A DNA stretch of 64,000 nucleotides, from contig NZ_CP095049.1 of the NCBI RefSeq assembly GCF_022919135.1, forward strand, positions 4,592,501 through 4,656,500, in the 5' to 3' direction. A program made the translations under genes and the position numbers. The notes under the pieces were generated by a model, which made no database searches, was not told the DNA's origin, and was given only the letters and a program-made list of their open reading frames with translations. Origin of the DNA: Hymenobacter cellulosivorans. GTDB lineage: Bacteria > Bacteroidota > Bacteroidia > Cytophagales > Hymenobacteraceae. This document shows positions 34,764-43,072 of the stretch, one piece after another (the first letter of the stretch is position 1; each line of letters opens with the position of its first letter).

Positions 34764-36269
34764 CTACGTAGCTGCTGCCCGGCCCAAGCTCATTCCCACC
34801 GCTACCGGCTCTTCCCAGAACGCAAATTCCGTCGCAGGGGCCTCGCAGGTTGGGCAGTGATAGTCGGGCACGTCGGCCCAGGCGGTGCCCGGAGCCACCC
34901 CCTGGGCTGGGTCGCCGTAGGCCGCGTCGTATACCGTCAGGCAGTGGCGGCAGCGCGGTAGGGCCGCAGCGGGGTTAGTAGATTCCGCGGCGAGGTGGGC
35001 AGGGAGTTCTTCTGCTCGTTCCAGTGTTTCGGTTTCTGCCTGGGCGTAGAACTGCTGGCATAGTTCGCTCAGATACCAGCCCAGCAGGTCGCGGCGCACC
35101 TGCTGGCGGAAGGATACAAAGTCGCGGGAGTTAGGGTTGAAGTCGCGGGTGTGCAGGATTTCGTAGTGCTCGGCACCTGGGCGCAATCCGGTCGAAAGGC
35201 GGATAATAATGGAGCCGAACAGGCCGGTTTGGGGCCGGGTTTTGATGGCAAAGCACAGCTGGTAGGTACGCACATCCTCCTCATTGAGGTAGCGCACCAG
35301 CTCGTGCTTCAGGGCCAGACCCAGGGGGCAAGTATCCTCGACTTGCCAGTTGAGTTCGTTGGCCGCGTGCCGCACGTTGATGCGGTGGCGGCAGAGCACG
35401 GCGTCCCACTGGCTGCGGTCGGCCGGCGCAATACCCTTGACGACGAGCGACTTCCAGGGTGTAGTGCAGAGCTGACCCACGCGCGTTTGCAAACACACCC
35501 GGCACACATCCTGCAGAAAGGCCACCGAAAACTGCTCGTTGCGACGGTAGATACCCAGCCAGAGCTGCTGCCCGCTGCGGTTAAAGCCTTCGTAGTAGGG
35601 CAGCATAAAGGGCGGCAGCGTCAGGGCCTCCGCCGCCATTCTCGTTCCCAAGGGCAGGCCCGCGCTGACCTGCTCATAGAGCCGCTCCCCCGCCGTCGTC
35701 AGGTCGGGAAGTGGGGCCGGTTCGGCCAGCAGCACCCGCTCCACGGCGGCACTAAGAGCTGGGATATCCTCCGAATACACCAGCCGGGGCCAGGCATAGA
35801 GGTGGCCGGTGCGGGGAAAGCGCACGTGCAACTGCCAGTAGTTGCTGGTTTCGGCGGCAATGAAATTGAGGTGACCGGTAAAGAACGGCACGAAGGTCTG
35901 TCGGCTGTCGACGAGGTTGATTTTCAGCCGGGGGCGGTAGTCAAACCCATCCAGAATGTCCTTGTAGACGCCTTCCCGCAGCCAGGCAGCGCTGTAAAAC
36001 ACGTCTTCGCCCACGTAGGAACTCACGATATTGGGGTGGGCTTCCGGGTCGGGCTCGGCCAGCACCCCGGCTGCGGCCAGGGCCTGCAGCAACGCCCGCC
36101 GCCGGGCCGGCTCCACGGTCAGCAAGAGCTGCTGGCGGTGCCCAAGCTGCACCTGCTCAATGCCGGCCGCCTCAGCCGCCGCTAGCACGGCCAGCAGGTC
36201 GCCGGCCGGCACGATACCGCCGGGCAGATTTACGGCCACCACACGGGGCGAAGCTTCAGCGGCCTTCAT
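34764..36269 (-). CDS. Nitrite-reductase-half-domain protein with rubredoxin tail
   Basis: This 501-residue protein ends in a rubredoxin domain, with cysteines at about 440, 443, 472 and 475 (CRHC and CPTC). The N-terminal 430 residues start like a nitrite/sulfite reductase ferredoxin-like half domain (GGIVPAGDLLAVLAAAEAAGIEQVQL) but lack the siroheme Fe-S ligands: no C-X5-C / C-X3-C pair is present. Other cysteines occur as C-X2-C-X8-C (DVCRVCLQTRVGQLC). It therefore is probably an electron carrier or scaffold rather than a nitrite reductase; its partner may be the fused nitrate reductase encoded just upstream, whose gene it overlaps by 4 bp (ATGA). Confidence 0.75.
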   Translation of the reverse strand: MKAAEASPRVVAVNLPGGIVPAGDLLAVLAAAEAAGIEQVQLGHRQQLLLTVEPARRRALLQALAAAGVLAEPDPEAHPNIVSSYVGEDVFYSAAWLREGVYKDILDGFDYRPRLKINLVDSRQTFVPFFTGHLNFIAAETSNYWQLHVRFPRTGHLYAWPRLVYSEDIPALSAAVERVLLAEPAPLPDLTTAGERLYEQVSAGLPLGTRMAAEALTLPPFMLPYYEGFNRSGQQLWLGIYRRNEQFSVAFLQDVCRVCLQTRVGQLCTTPWKSLVVKGIAPADRSQWDAVLCRHRINVRHAANELNWQVEDTCPLGLALKHELVRYLNEEDVRTYQLCFAIKTRPQTGLFGSIIIRLSTGLRPGAEHYEILHTRDFNPNSRDFVSFRQQVRRDLLGWYLSELCQQFYAQAETETLERAEELPAHLAAESTNPAAALPRCRHCLTVYDAAYGDPAQGVAPGTAWADVPDYHCPTCEAPATEFAFWEEPVAVGMSLGRAAAT

Positions 36270-39200
36270 ACAGACTCAGCGTAAGTCACCGCTACTACAG
36301 CTTGAGGCGCCAGCTCATCGGCCAGCAGGCGTTGTACTTCGGGCCGGCAGGAACCGCAGCCGGTACTCGCGCCCGTGGCCGAGCACAGGGCCGGTAGCGT
36401 AGTGCAGCCCGCTTCAATGGCCTGACGCAGATTGCCGGCGCCCACGTTGTTGCAGCTGCAGATGAGCTTGCCGAGCACGGGCGTCGCGGGGCGGCCACTG
36501 CGCAGCAGCTGTAGACGTTTGTCGCTCAGCTCAGTACCGTTGGCAATCAGCTCCCGGAATTCCTGGAACTCGGCTTTGTCGCCGATGAGAATGGCCCCGA
36601 CCAGGCGGTCCTGGTAAATGATGCACTTCTTGTAGTAGCGCTGGGCTTTGTCGATAAACACGATTTCCTCGTAGCCCGGCACGCCGGCGGGGCACTCGGG
36701 CAGGCCAATGCTGCACAAATCGAAGCCGTGAATCTTGATGATGTTCATAAACGTGCTGCCCTGGTAGAAGCTACCCACGTCGCCGCTGAGGAAACGGGCT
36801 ACCACGGCGGCCTGCTGCTCGGCAGCGGCCGTGATGCCGTAGAGCGTGCCCTCGAACTCGGCAATTTCGCCCACGGCAAACACGCTTGGGTCACTGGTTT
36901 GCAGCCGCTGGTTTACCACCACACCGCGGCGGCAGTCCAGGCCGGCCTCGCGGGCCAGCTCCAGGTTGGGCACGGTGCCGATGGCCAGAATCAGCGCGTC
37001 GCAGTCGAGGCGGCGGCCACTTTTCAAGCCCACACCGGTAAGCCGGGTGCGGCCGTAGTAGAGCTCCACCTCGTCGTTGAAATACAGGTCGCAGCCCTGG
37101 TCGAGCATTTCTTCCTGCAGCAGCTGGCTGCCCAGCGGGTCGAGCTGCCGGTCGAGGAAGCGGGAAATCCGCTGGATGATGGACACTCGCACCCCGGTTT
37201 CGCGCAGGGAGGCGGCCATTTCCAAGCCCAGCAGCCCGCCGCCTACGATGACCACGTGCGCGTCCCGAGCGGGCAGGTGCTGCCTGAATGAATCGGCGTC
37301 GAGGCGGCTGCGCATGGTGAAGATACCGGGCAGGGCAGGCACGTTGCGGGGCACGGCCGCCCGGCTGCCGGTAGCCAGCAGCAGCACGTCGTAGTCGGTG
37401 CGCTGCCCCCGGGAGTCCACCACGTATTTTTCCTGGCGGTTAATTTCTTCCACGCTCACGCCACGCCACAGCGTGATCTGGAAGCCGGGCTCTTCCTCGT
37501 CGCGCATTTTCACCAGCTGCTCCCACTGCTGATGCCCACTGATGTAGTCGGGCAGCATGACGCGGTTGTAAAAAGGAAAGTCTTCCTTGCTGAAAATGGT
37601 GATGCTGTCGTCCTGGTTTAGCTCCCGGTAGGCCTTCACGAAGCCATACGCCCCGGCCCCGGCCCCTACCACCACGACGCGCTGCCGGGGCTTGCGGTAC
37701 TTTTCGAGCTGCACGGCGCAGAATTTGAAATCGGGCTCCTTGGAAATCGGGTCCACTGCATTCGAGGTGACGTTGTTGGCCCGGTGCAGGTCGGAGCCCA
37801 GGATTTTGCCCCAGTGCATGGGCAAAAACACCACCCCCGGCCGGATGCCGGTCGTCAGCCGGGCCGCCACCCGCACACTACCCCGCCGCGACGAAACCGT
37901 AACCAACTCTCCCTCCTGCACCTGCAAAGCCTGGGCATCATGAGGATGTACCTCGATGAAGGCCTGGGGGCTGTGCTGGCGGAGCTTGCTGACCTTGCCG
38001 GTCTTGGTCATGGTGTGCCACTGGTCACGCAGGCGGCCGGTGGTCAGGATGAAGGGAAAGTCCAAATCGGGTGCTTCGCTGCGGAAGGTGGCGGCCACGG
38101 GGTGAATCTGGGCCCGGCCCGAAGGCGTGTAAAAGCGGTGGTCGGTGAAAAGCCGGGGCGTTCCGGAAGCGGCCTGGCCAGGGCGGTAGGGCCACTGCAC
38201 GGAGCCGCGCTGGCGCAACTCGGCGTAGGTCAGGCCTGCAATGTCGAGCGTGGTGCCGGCCGTCAGGCGGGTGTGCTCCAGGTAAATGGCTTCGGTGGTG
38301 GCATAGTCGAAGCCGGAGAAACCCATTTTGCGGGCAAAGCGGCAGAGGATTTCCACGTCGGGCAGGGCTTCGCCGGGGGCGGCCACCACGCGGGGCAGGT
38401 AGCTGATGCGGCGCTCGGAGTTGGTCATGGTGCCTTCTTTTTCGGCCCAGGCGGCGGCAGGCAGCACCACGTCGGCGTAGGCCAGGGTTTCGGGCTTGGA
38501 GCTGATATCCTGCACCACCACGAACCTGGCTTTGGCCAGTGCTGCCTCGGCCTGCCGCACGTTGGGCAGGCTGGTCAGCGGGTTGGTGCAGACTATCCAG
38601 ATGGCCTTGAGCCGGCCGTCTTCCAGGGCCTCAAACATTTCGGTGGCCGTATAGCCGGGCTTCTCCGCCAACGGCCCGCTGCCCCAGAACTGCTGCACTT
38701 CCGTGCGGTGCTGGGCATTAGCCAGGTTGCGGTGGGCCGGCAGCAGGTTGCTCAAGCCACCTACTTCCCGCCCGCCCATGGCGTTGGGCTGCCCGGTGAG
38801 CGACAAAGGCCCCGCGCCCGGCTTGCCGATCTGGCCCGTAATCAGGTGCAGGTTGAGCAGACTCAGGTTCTTATCTACCCCCACCACGCTCTGGTTCAGG
38901 CCCATCGTCCACATCGACAAAAAGCCCTGAGCCGCCCCAATGTAGCCGGCCGCCCGGCGCAGGTCGGCTTCCGCTACCCCGCATAGGTCGGCCGCCTCGG
39001 CTACGCTCCGCTCAAAAACCAGCTTCTTGTAGGCCTCGAACCCCTCGGCGTGCTGCTCAATGAAGTTTAAGTCGATGTCGCCGTTTTCAATCAGCACCCG
39101 GGCCAGGGCCTGGTGCAGCACTACGTCGGTGCCGGGCAAGAGCTGCAGGTGCACGTCGGCCAGGGTGCAGGTGTCGGTTACGCGCGGGTCTACGACGATG

Positions 39201-39802
39201 ATTTTGGTGGCCGGGTTGGCGGCTTTGTGAGCCTCCACGCGCCGCCATAGAATGGGGTGGCACCAGGCCGGGTTGGCCCCGGTCACGAGCAGGCAGTCGG
39301 CCAGCTCGATGTCGTCGTAGCAGACCGGTACGCTGTCTTCGCCCAGAGCCATTTTGTAGCCCACCACCGCGCTACTCATGCAGAGGCGGGAGTTAGTGTC
39401 GAGGTTGTTCGAGCCGATAAAGCCCTTCATGAGCTTGTTGAGCACGTAGTACTCCTCGGTCAGGCACTGGCCGGAGGCGTAGAAAGCCACCGAATCGGGA
39501 CCGTACTGCCGGATGAAAGTGGTGAATACCGCGGCCGTCCGCTCCAGGGCTTCGTCCCAGCTTACCCGCTGCAACGGGCGGCTTTTAGCATAGCGCATCT
39601 GGGGGAAGAGCAGCCGGTCGCGGCGGTCATTCACGGTGTATTGTAGGTGCAGGCCCTTGCTGCACAGCGCCCCGCGGTTAACGGGGTAATCGGGGTTGCC
39701 CGTTACGCGCACGTCGCCCTGCTTGTCCGGCTCGACCAGCACTCCGCAGCCCACGCCGCAGTAGCAACAAGTAGAAGGAAGCGCGACAGCTGAATGGGCC
39801 AT
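36266..39802 (-). CDS. Assimilatory nitrate reductase fused to FAD/NADH and BFD modules
   Basis: This 1178-residue protein joins two normally separate subunits. Residues 1-725 are a molybdopterin (bis-MGD) oxidoreductase: the [4Fe-4S] ligands C12, C15, C19 and C47, and a probable Mo-ligating Cys at about 141 (NSRLCMSS). Residues about 730-1040 are a pyridine-nucleotide flavoprotein with VVVVGAGAGAYG and VVIVGGGLLGLEMA, like the N-terminus of NirB or NasB. A BFD [2Fe-2S] motif follows at C1115, C1117, C1149 and C1152. The predicted reaction is NADH-dependent nitrate to nitrite in the cytoplasm. It lies 36 bp downstream of the transporter gene and overlaps the rubredoxin-tailed gene by 4 bp. 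Confidence 0.9.
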   Translation of the reverse strand: MAHSAVALPSTCCYCGVGCGVLVEPDKQGDVRVTGNPDYPVNRGALCSKGLHLQYTVNDRRDRLLFPQMRYAKSRPLQRVSWDEALERTAAVFTTFIRQYGPDSVAFYASGQCLTEEYYVLNKLMKGFIGSNNLDTNSRLCMSSAVVGYKMALGEDSVPVCYDDIELADCLLVTGANPAWCHPILWRRVEAHKAANPATKIIVVDPRVTDTCTLADVHLQLLPGTDVVLHQALARVLIENGDIDLNFIEQHAEGFEAYKKLVFERSVAEAADLCGVAEADLRRAAGYIGAAQGFLSMWTMGLNQSVVGVDKNLSLLNLHLITGQIGKPGAGPLSLTGQPNAMGGREVGGLSNLLPAHRNLANAQHRTEVQQFWGSGPLAEKPGYTATEMFEALEDGRLKAIWIVCTNPLTSLPNVRQAEAALAKARFVVVQDISSKPETLAYADVVLPAAAWAEKEGTMTNSERRISYLPRVVAAPGEALPDVEILCRFARKMGFSGFDYATTEAIYLEHTRLTAGTTLDIAGLTYAELRQRGSVQWPYRPGQAASGTPRLFTDHRFYTPSGRAQIHPVAATFRSEAPDLDFPFILTTGRLRDQWHTMTKTGKVSKLRQHSPQAFIEVHPHDAQALQVQEGELVTVSSRRGSVRVAARLTTGIRPGVVFLPMHWGKILGSDLHRANNVTSNAVDPISKEPDFKFCAVQLEKYRKPRQRVVVVGAGAGAYGFVKAYRELNQDDSITIFSKEDFPFYNRVMLPDYISGHQQWEQLVKMRDEEEPGFQITLWRGVSVEEINRQEKYVVDSRGQRTDYDVLLLATGSRAAVPRNVPALPGIFTMRSRLDADSFRQHLPARDAHVVIVGGGLLGLEMAASLRETGVRVSIIQRISRFLDRQLDPLGSQLLQEEMLDQGCDLYFNDEVELYYGRTRLTGVGLKSGRRLDCDALILAIGTVPNLELAREAGLDCRRGVVVNQRLQTSDPSVFAVGEIAEFEGTLYGITAAAEQQAAVVARFLSGDVGSFYQGSTFMNIIKIHGFDLCSIGLPECPAGVPGYEEIVFIDKAQRYYKKCIIYQDRLVGAILIGDKAEFQEFRELIANGTELSDKRLQLLRSGRPATPVLGKLICSCNNVGAGNLRQAIEAGCTTLPALCSATGASTGCGSCRPEVQRLLADELAPQAVVAVTYAESV

Positions 39803-39838
39803 ACGGGGGAGGGTAACGAATGGAGAAATGGATAACGC

Positions 39839-41161
39839 TTAGGCGCCGGCCAGTGTGAGCGGGGCTTCGGGGGCCGTTTCGCCCAGCTCCTTGCGAATCA
39901 GGCGGATCAGCAGCACCAGGCCGCCCACAGCGCCCACCCCGATGCCGATGTAGAGAAAGGCTGTGCTGTAGCTGATGGAGGCCGATTTGAACAGGAAGCC
40001 TACCAGCATGGCGCCCAGGTTGCCACCCGCCCCTACCACCCCGCTCACGCTGCCCAGGGCCTGCTTGTTCACGAAGGGCACGATGGAATAGGTACAGCCG
40101 TTGGCCATTTTCAAAAACAGGGCAAACCCCAGCATGGCCGCAATAGCCAGCGGCAGGCTAGGCGCCAGGGCAAATAAGGCAATGCCTATGCCTTCCAGAA
40201 TCAGCAGCCCACTCAGCAGCAGCCACTTGCCCCGCATGCCGGCCCGGCGGCCCACTACGTCGCTCACCCAGCCACCCAGGCCCCGGGCAAAGATGTTCAT
40301 GAACCCAAAGACACCGGCCAGCATCCCGGCCAGTACCAGGCTGGCCCCGAAGTGGTCGACGAAGTAGACGGCCGCCACGTTGTCGATGGTGATTTCGATG
40401 CCGAAGCAGGCCCCGTAGGCCAGGGCCAGCACCCAGGTACGGTAGTCGCGCAAGGCCAGCAGAAAGGTACCCTTCGATTTTTGGGCGGTGTCGCGCTCAA
40501 TATCGCCGTAGTTGCCACGGGGCGTGTCCTGGGTGTATTTGTAATAGAGCCCGGCCATGACCAGCAGAACGACGCCCGGCACCACCATGGCCAGCCGCCA
40601 GGAGTTGGCCTGATCGACGTAGCCCAGCGAAACGAAGCCGGCGGCCACCAGGGGCATCACCATGTTGGCAATGCCGCCGCCGAGGTTGCCCCAGCCGCCG
40701 GCCACGGCGTTGGCCGTGCCTACCACCTTGGGCGCAAACATCATCGAGGTGTGAAACTGGGTGATGACAAACGAGGCCCCGATGATGCCAATGGCCAGCC
40801 GAAACAGCAGAAAGACCTCGTAGCTGTTGCTCAGGCCAATGAGCAGCACCGGCACGGCCCCCACCACGAGCAGCAGTGAGTACGTCAAACGGGGCCCCAG
40901 CGTGTCGCAGAGCTTGCCGACGATGAGGCGGGCCAGAATCGTGGCGGACACCGAGGCAATAACGATGTTGCCAATCTGCCCCTTATCAAGGTGGAGCTGC
41001 TCGCGCACTAGGGGCATGAGCGGGGCAATGCCAAACCAGCCAAAAAAGCAGAAGAAAAACGTGAGCCAGGTCAGGTGAAACGTGCGCATCTGCACGCCCT
41101 TGGTAGCGAAGATGTTGAGGCGGGTCAGGGGCTGCTGGGCAGCGGGCAAAGCATCCATCAT
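39839..41161 (-). CDS. NarK/Nrt-type nitrate transporter (MFS)
   Basis: This 440-residue protein has about 12 membrane segments. It shows the nitrate-porter family features: FFGWFGIAPLMPLVREQL, the RIVGKLCD-like cytoplasmic loop LIVGKLCDTLGPR, and the nitrate signatures GWGNLGGGIANMVMPL and GAGGNLGAM. It imports nitrate or exports nitrite across the inner membrane. The MM start at 41161 is kept because the following LNIFATKGVQMRTFHLTWL is a conserved N-terminal segment. It sits between the porin gene and the fused nitrate reductase gene, all on the same strand. Confidence 0.9.
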   Translation of the reverse strand: MMDALPAAQQPLTRLNIFATKGVQMRTFHLTWLTFFFCFFGWFGIAPLMPLVREQLHLDKGQIGNIVIASVSATILARLIVGKLCDTLGPRLTYSLLLVVGAVPVLLIGLSNSYEVFLLFRLAIGIIGASFVITQFHTSMMFAPKVVGTANAVAGGWGNLGGGIANMVMPLVAAGFVSLGYVDQANSWRLAMVVPGVVLLVMAGLYYKYTQDTPRGNYGDIERDTAQKSKGTFLLALRDYRTWVLALAYGACFGIEITIDNVAAVYFVDHFGASLVLAGMLAGVFGFMNIFARGLGGWVSDVVGRRAGMRGKWLLLSGLLILEGIGIALFALAPSLPLAIAAMLGFALFLKMANGCTYSIVPFVNKQALGSVSGVVGAGGNLGAMLVGFLFKSASISYSTAFLYIGIGVGAVGGLVLLIRLIRKELGETAPEAPLTLAGA

Positions 41162-41223
41162 ACGGGCAAAGCGTTTTGAATGAAAGGCTGTTTTCAGGCT
41201 AGATTCCGGCTTAATAAACCAGG

Positions 41224-42513
41224 TCAGTTATTGAACAGAACCGGCTTGAAGGTGAGCATGGCCCAGGCCCACTGGTTGTGTTGCTGTCCGTCGCGCCCCT
41301 TCAGGGCATCGAGCGAGGCGGTGGCCAGCAAGTGCGAGTAGCCCAGCTTAAAGCTGAACTCCGGACTCACGTTGGCACTAAGCTGCACATCCAGCTCCTC
41401 GCCCAGCCGCCTGCTCAGGGCCTGCTCGGTTGTGCCCGAAGCGTACACCCGGGCGGGGGCCTCGAAGTGGTGCAGGTGAGCTAGCAGGCTGGTTTTGGGA
41501 GCCAGCTTGAAAGTGGTTTTCAGGTAGAAATCAGCCAGGCCGGCGGTGCGGCCATTCTGCCCGTGGTTGTTGCCCACGTAGAAGTAGTCCATGTGCCCGT
41601 AAAAGGCGTGGTTGGTGCCGTAGAGCGGTACAAAGGCGTGGTTGCGGGAGTCGGTAGCGTCGGAGCCCGAGAGGTAGTCCAGGCCCAGCGTGAGCGGGGT
41701 GAGCTTGGTGGCCAGCGTCAGGCTGCCCGCCGCTAGGTAGGCCCGCACGGCCCGGCCGACGGCATCGTAGCCGGTCTGGTAATACGCTTCGCCAGTCAGG
41801 GTTGTGCGGCCGGCGGTGGCTTCACCCGTCAGGCCGTAGGTTTGGCGGTAGTAGGTCGTGGAATCAGGGCGCTGCCGGCCGTCGTTGAAAAACAGGGCCG
41901 AGAGCTTGCCGCGGGTCCACTCCTGATGCAGCCACAGGTACTCCATAGATTTGTAGTTGTCGACGCCCCCGTAGTAGGTGTCAGCGAGCTTGGCGGGCTC
42001 CAGGGAAAACGACTGGTTGAACCCTGCCCCACCGTGCACCGTGAAGCCCGAGCTGTCGGCATACATGAGCTTCAGCGCGTCGTGGCTGCGGCCCTGCTGG
42101 GCCCAGTCGAGCCCGCCCAAAAACCGGGCGTTGTCGTAGTCGAGCACCTGCCGGCCTACCCGCACGGCCAGCCGGGAGTTGAGGCGGTACTGCCCGTAGG
42201 CCTCAAACACGTTGAACAGGTTGGGGTCGGTTTTATAGACCTGATTGGTGCTGCCCCAGATGCGCACGTCCTGCATTGAAAGCCGCACGCTCACTTTATC
42301 GCGCCCGTAGTCCAGATTGAGGCGGGAGCGTTGCTCGACGAAGAAAGCCGGCTGCTCACGGGGCGTGTTCACCGTCCGGAACCCGTCGCGCAGCTCCGTG
42401 CGCGGCCGGATTTCGGCCGATACCACCACTTGTCCCACCGCCGCCGGGCCGGGCAGCAGCGCCACCGCCAATGCTACCCAAGAAAGCCTATTCGCAGTAC
42501 AGTTCTCGGGCAT
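41224..42513 (-). CDS. Outer-membrane porin, alginate-export-like family
   Basis: This 429-residue protein has a signal peptide (about 1-27) and repeated amphipathic beta strands throughout. It resembles the alginate-export/AlgE-type beta-barrel family: EIRPRTELRDGF ... FFVEQRSRLNLDYGRDKVSVRLSMQDVRIWG ... LAVRVGRQVLDYDNARFLG. Its place inside the nitrate-assimilation block, directly before the transporter gene, suggests that it lets nitrate or nitrite cross the outer membrane, not alginate. That role is an inference from position. Confidence 0.85.
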   Translation of the reverse strand: MPENCTANRLSWVALAVALLPGPAAVGQVVVSAEIRPRTELRDGFRTVNTPREQPAFFVEQRSRLNLDYGRDKVSVRLSMQDVRIWGSTNQVYKTDPNLFNVFEAYGQYRLNSRLAVRVGRQVLDYDNARFLGGLDWAQQGRSHDALKLMYADSSGFTVHGGAGFNQSFSLEPAKLADTYYGGVDNYKSMEYLWLHQEWTRGKLSALFFNDGRQRPDSTTYYRQTYGLTGEATAGRTTLTGEAYYQTGYDAVGRAVRAYLAAGSLTLATKLTPLTLGLDYLSGSDATDSRNHAFVPLYGTNHAFYGHMDYFYVGNNHGQNGRTAGLADFYLKTTFKLAPKTSLLAHLHHFEAPARVYASGTTEQALSRRLGEELDVQLSANVSPEFSFKLGYSHLLATASLDALKGRDGQQHNQWAWAMLTFKPVLFNN

Positions 42514-42566
42514 ACAAAGTGGTTAGCGGTGAGTAGACAATAAATTGAGCAGCAGTTGGCAACGCC

Positions 42567-42923
42567 TCACCCGGCTTCCAGGCCGATGAATACCAGCCCG
42601 TCCTCGACCTTCACCGGGTACGTGCGGATGCTGCACTCGTCGCCGTTCAGGCACTCGCCGGTGAGCAACGAAAAGGTGCGCTTGTGAAACGGACAGGCCA
42701 CTTTGGGCTCACAGGCCTCGCCGGTGCTGCCGATCATGCCGCGGGCCAGGGCCATCTGCTGCTTGTGCGGGCACAGGTTCTGGGTGGCGTACCACTCGCC
42801 GCGGCGGGCGAAGTTGAAAATGGCAATCTGCTCGCCTTCCACCAGGGCGCAGGCCCCGCCGTCGGCCGGAATGTCTGTGGCCTGGCACACGGCCACCCAC
42901 GTTACGTCAATGACAGCTTCCAT
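42567..42923 (-). CDS. nirD: Nitrite reductase [NAD(P)H] small subunit
   Basis: This 118-residue Rieske-type protein has the ligand boxes CPHKQQ at 51-56 and CPFHKRTF at 77-84. The spacing, and the insert between the boxes (GMIGSTGEACEPKVA), match NirD. It partners NirB in NADH-dependent reduction of nitrite to ammonium. The ATG at 42923 gives the usual family length. It is separated from the NirB gene by 149 bp of non-coding DNA, wider than elsewhere in the block, so a second promoter or an mRNA processing site is possible there. Confidence 0.93.
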   Translation of the reverse strand: MEAVIDVTWVAVCQATDIPADGGACALVEGEQIAIFNFARRGEWYATQNLCPHKQQMALARGMIGSTGEACEPKVACPFHKRTFSLLTGECLNGDECSIRTYPVKVEDGLVFIGLEAG

Positions 42924-43072
42924 CGGTCGTAGCTTGATTTGAAAGGATTTGGGCGGCAAATGAGCGGCGCTGCAACACCACCCACCGCGCCCGTTTTGCT
43001 CGTTGGACTTCCGGGCCACCCCGGCGTGGGGCGGCAAGGGTTTTGTCTTAAAAAAGTGCTTTGGAGTACCTG

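Noticed and set aside
42924-43072. A small gene between NirB and NirD
   Set aside because: The frame there is only an upstream extension of NirD with low-complexity Arg/Gly/Pro content; NirD has normal length from 42923.
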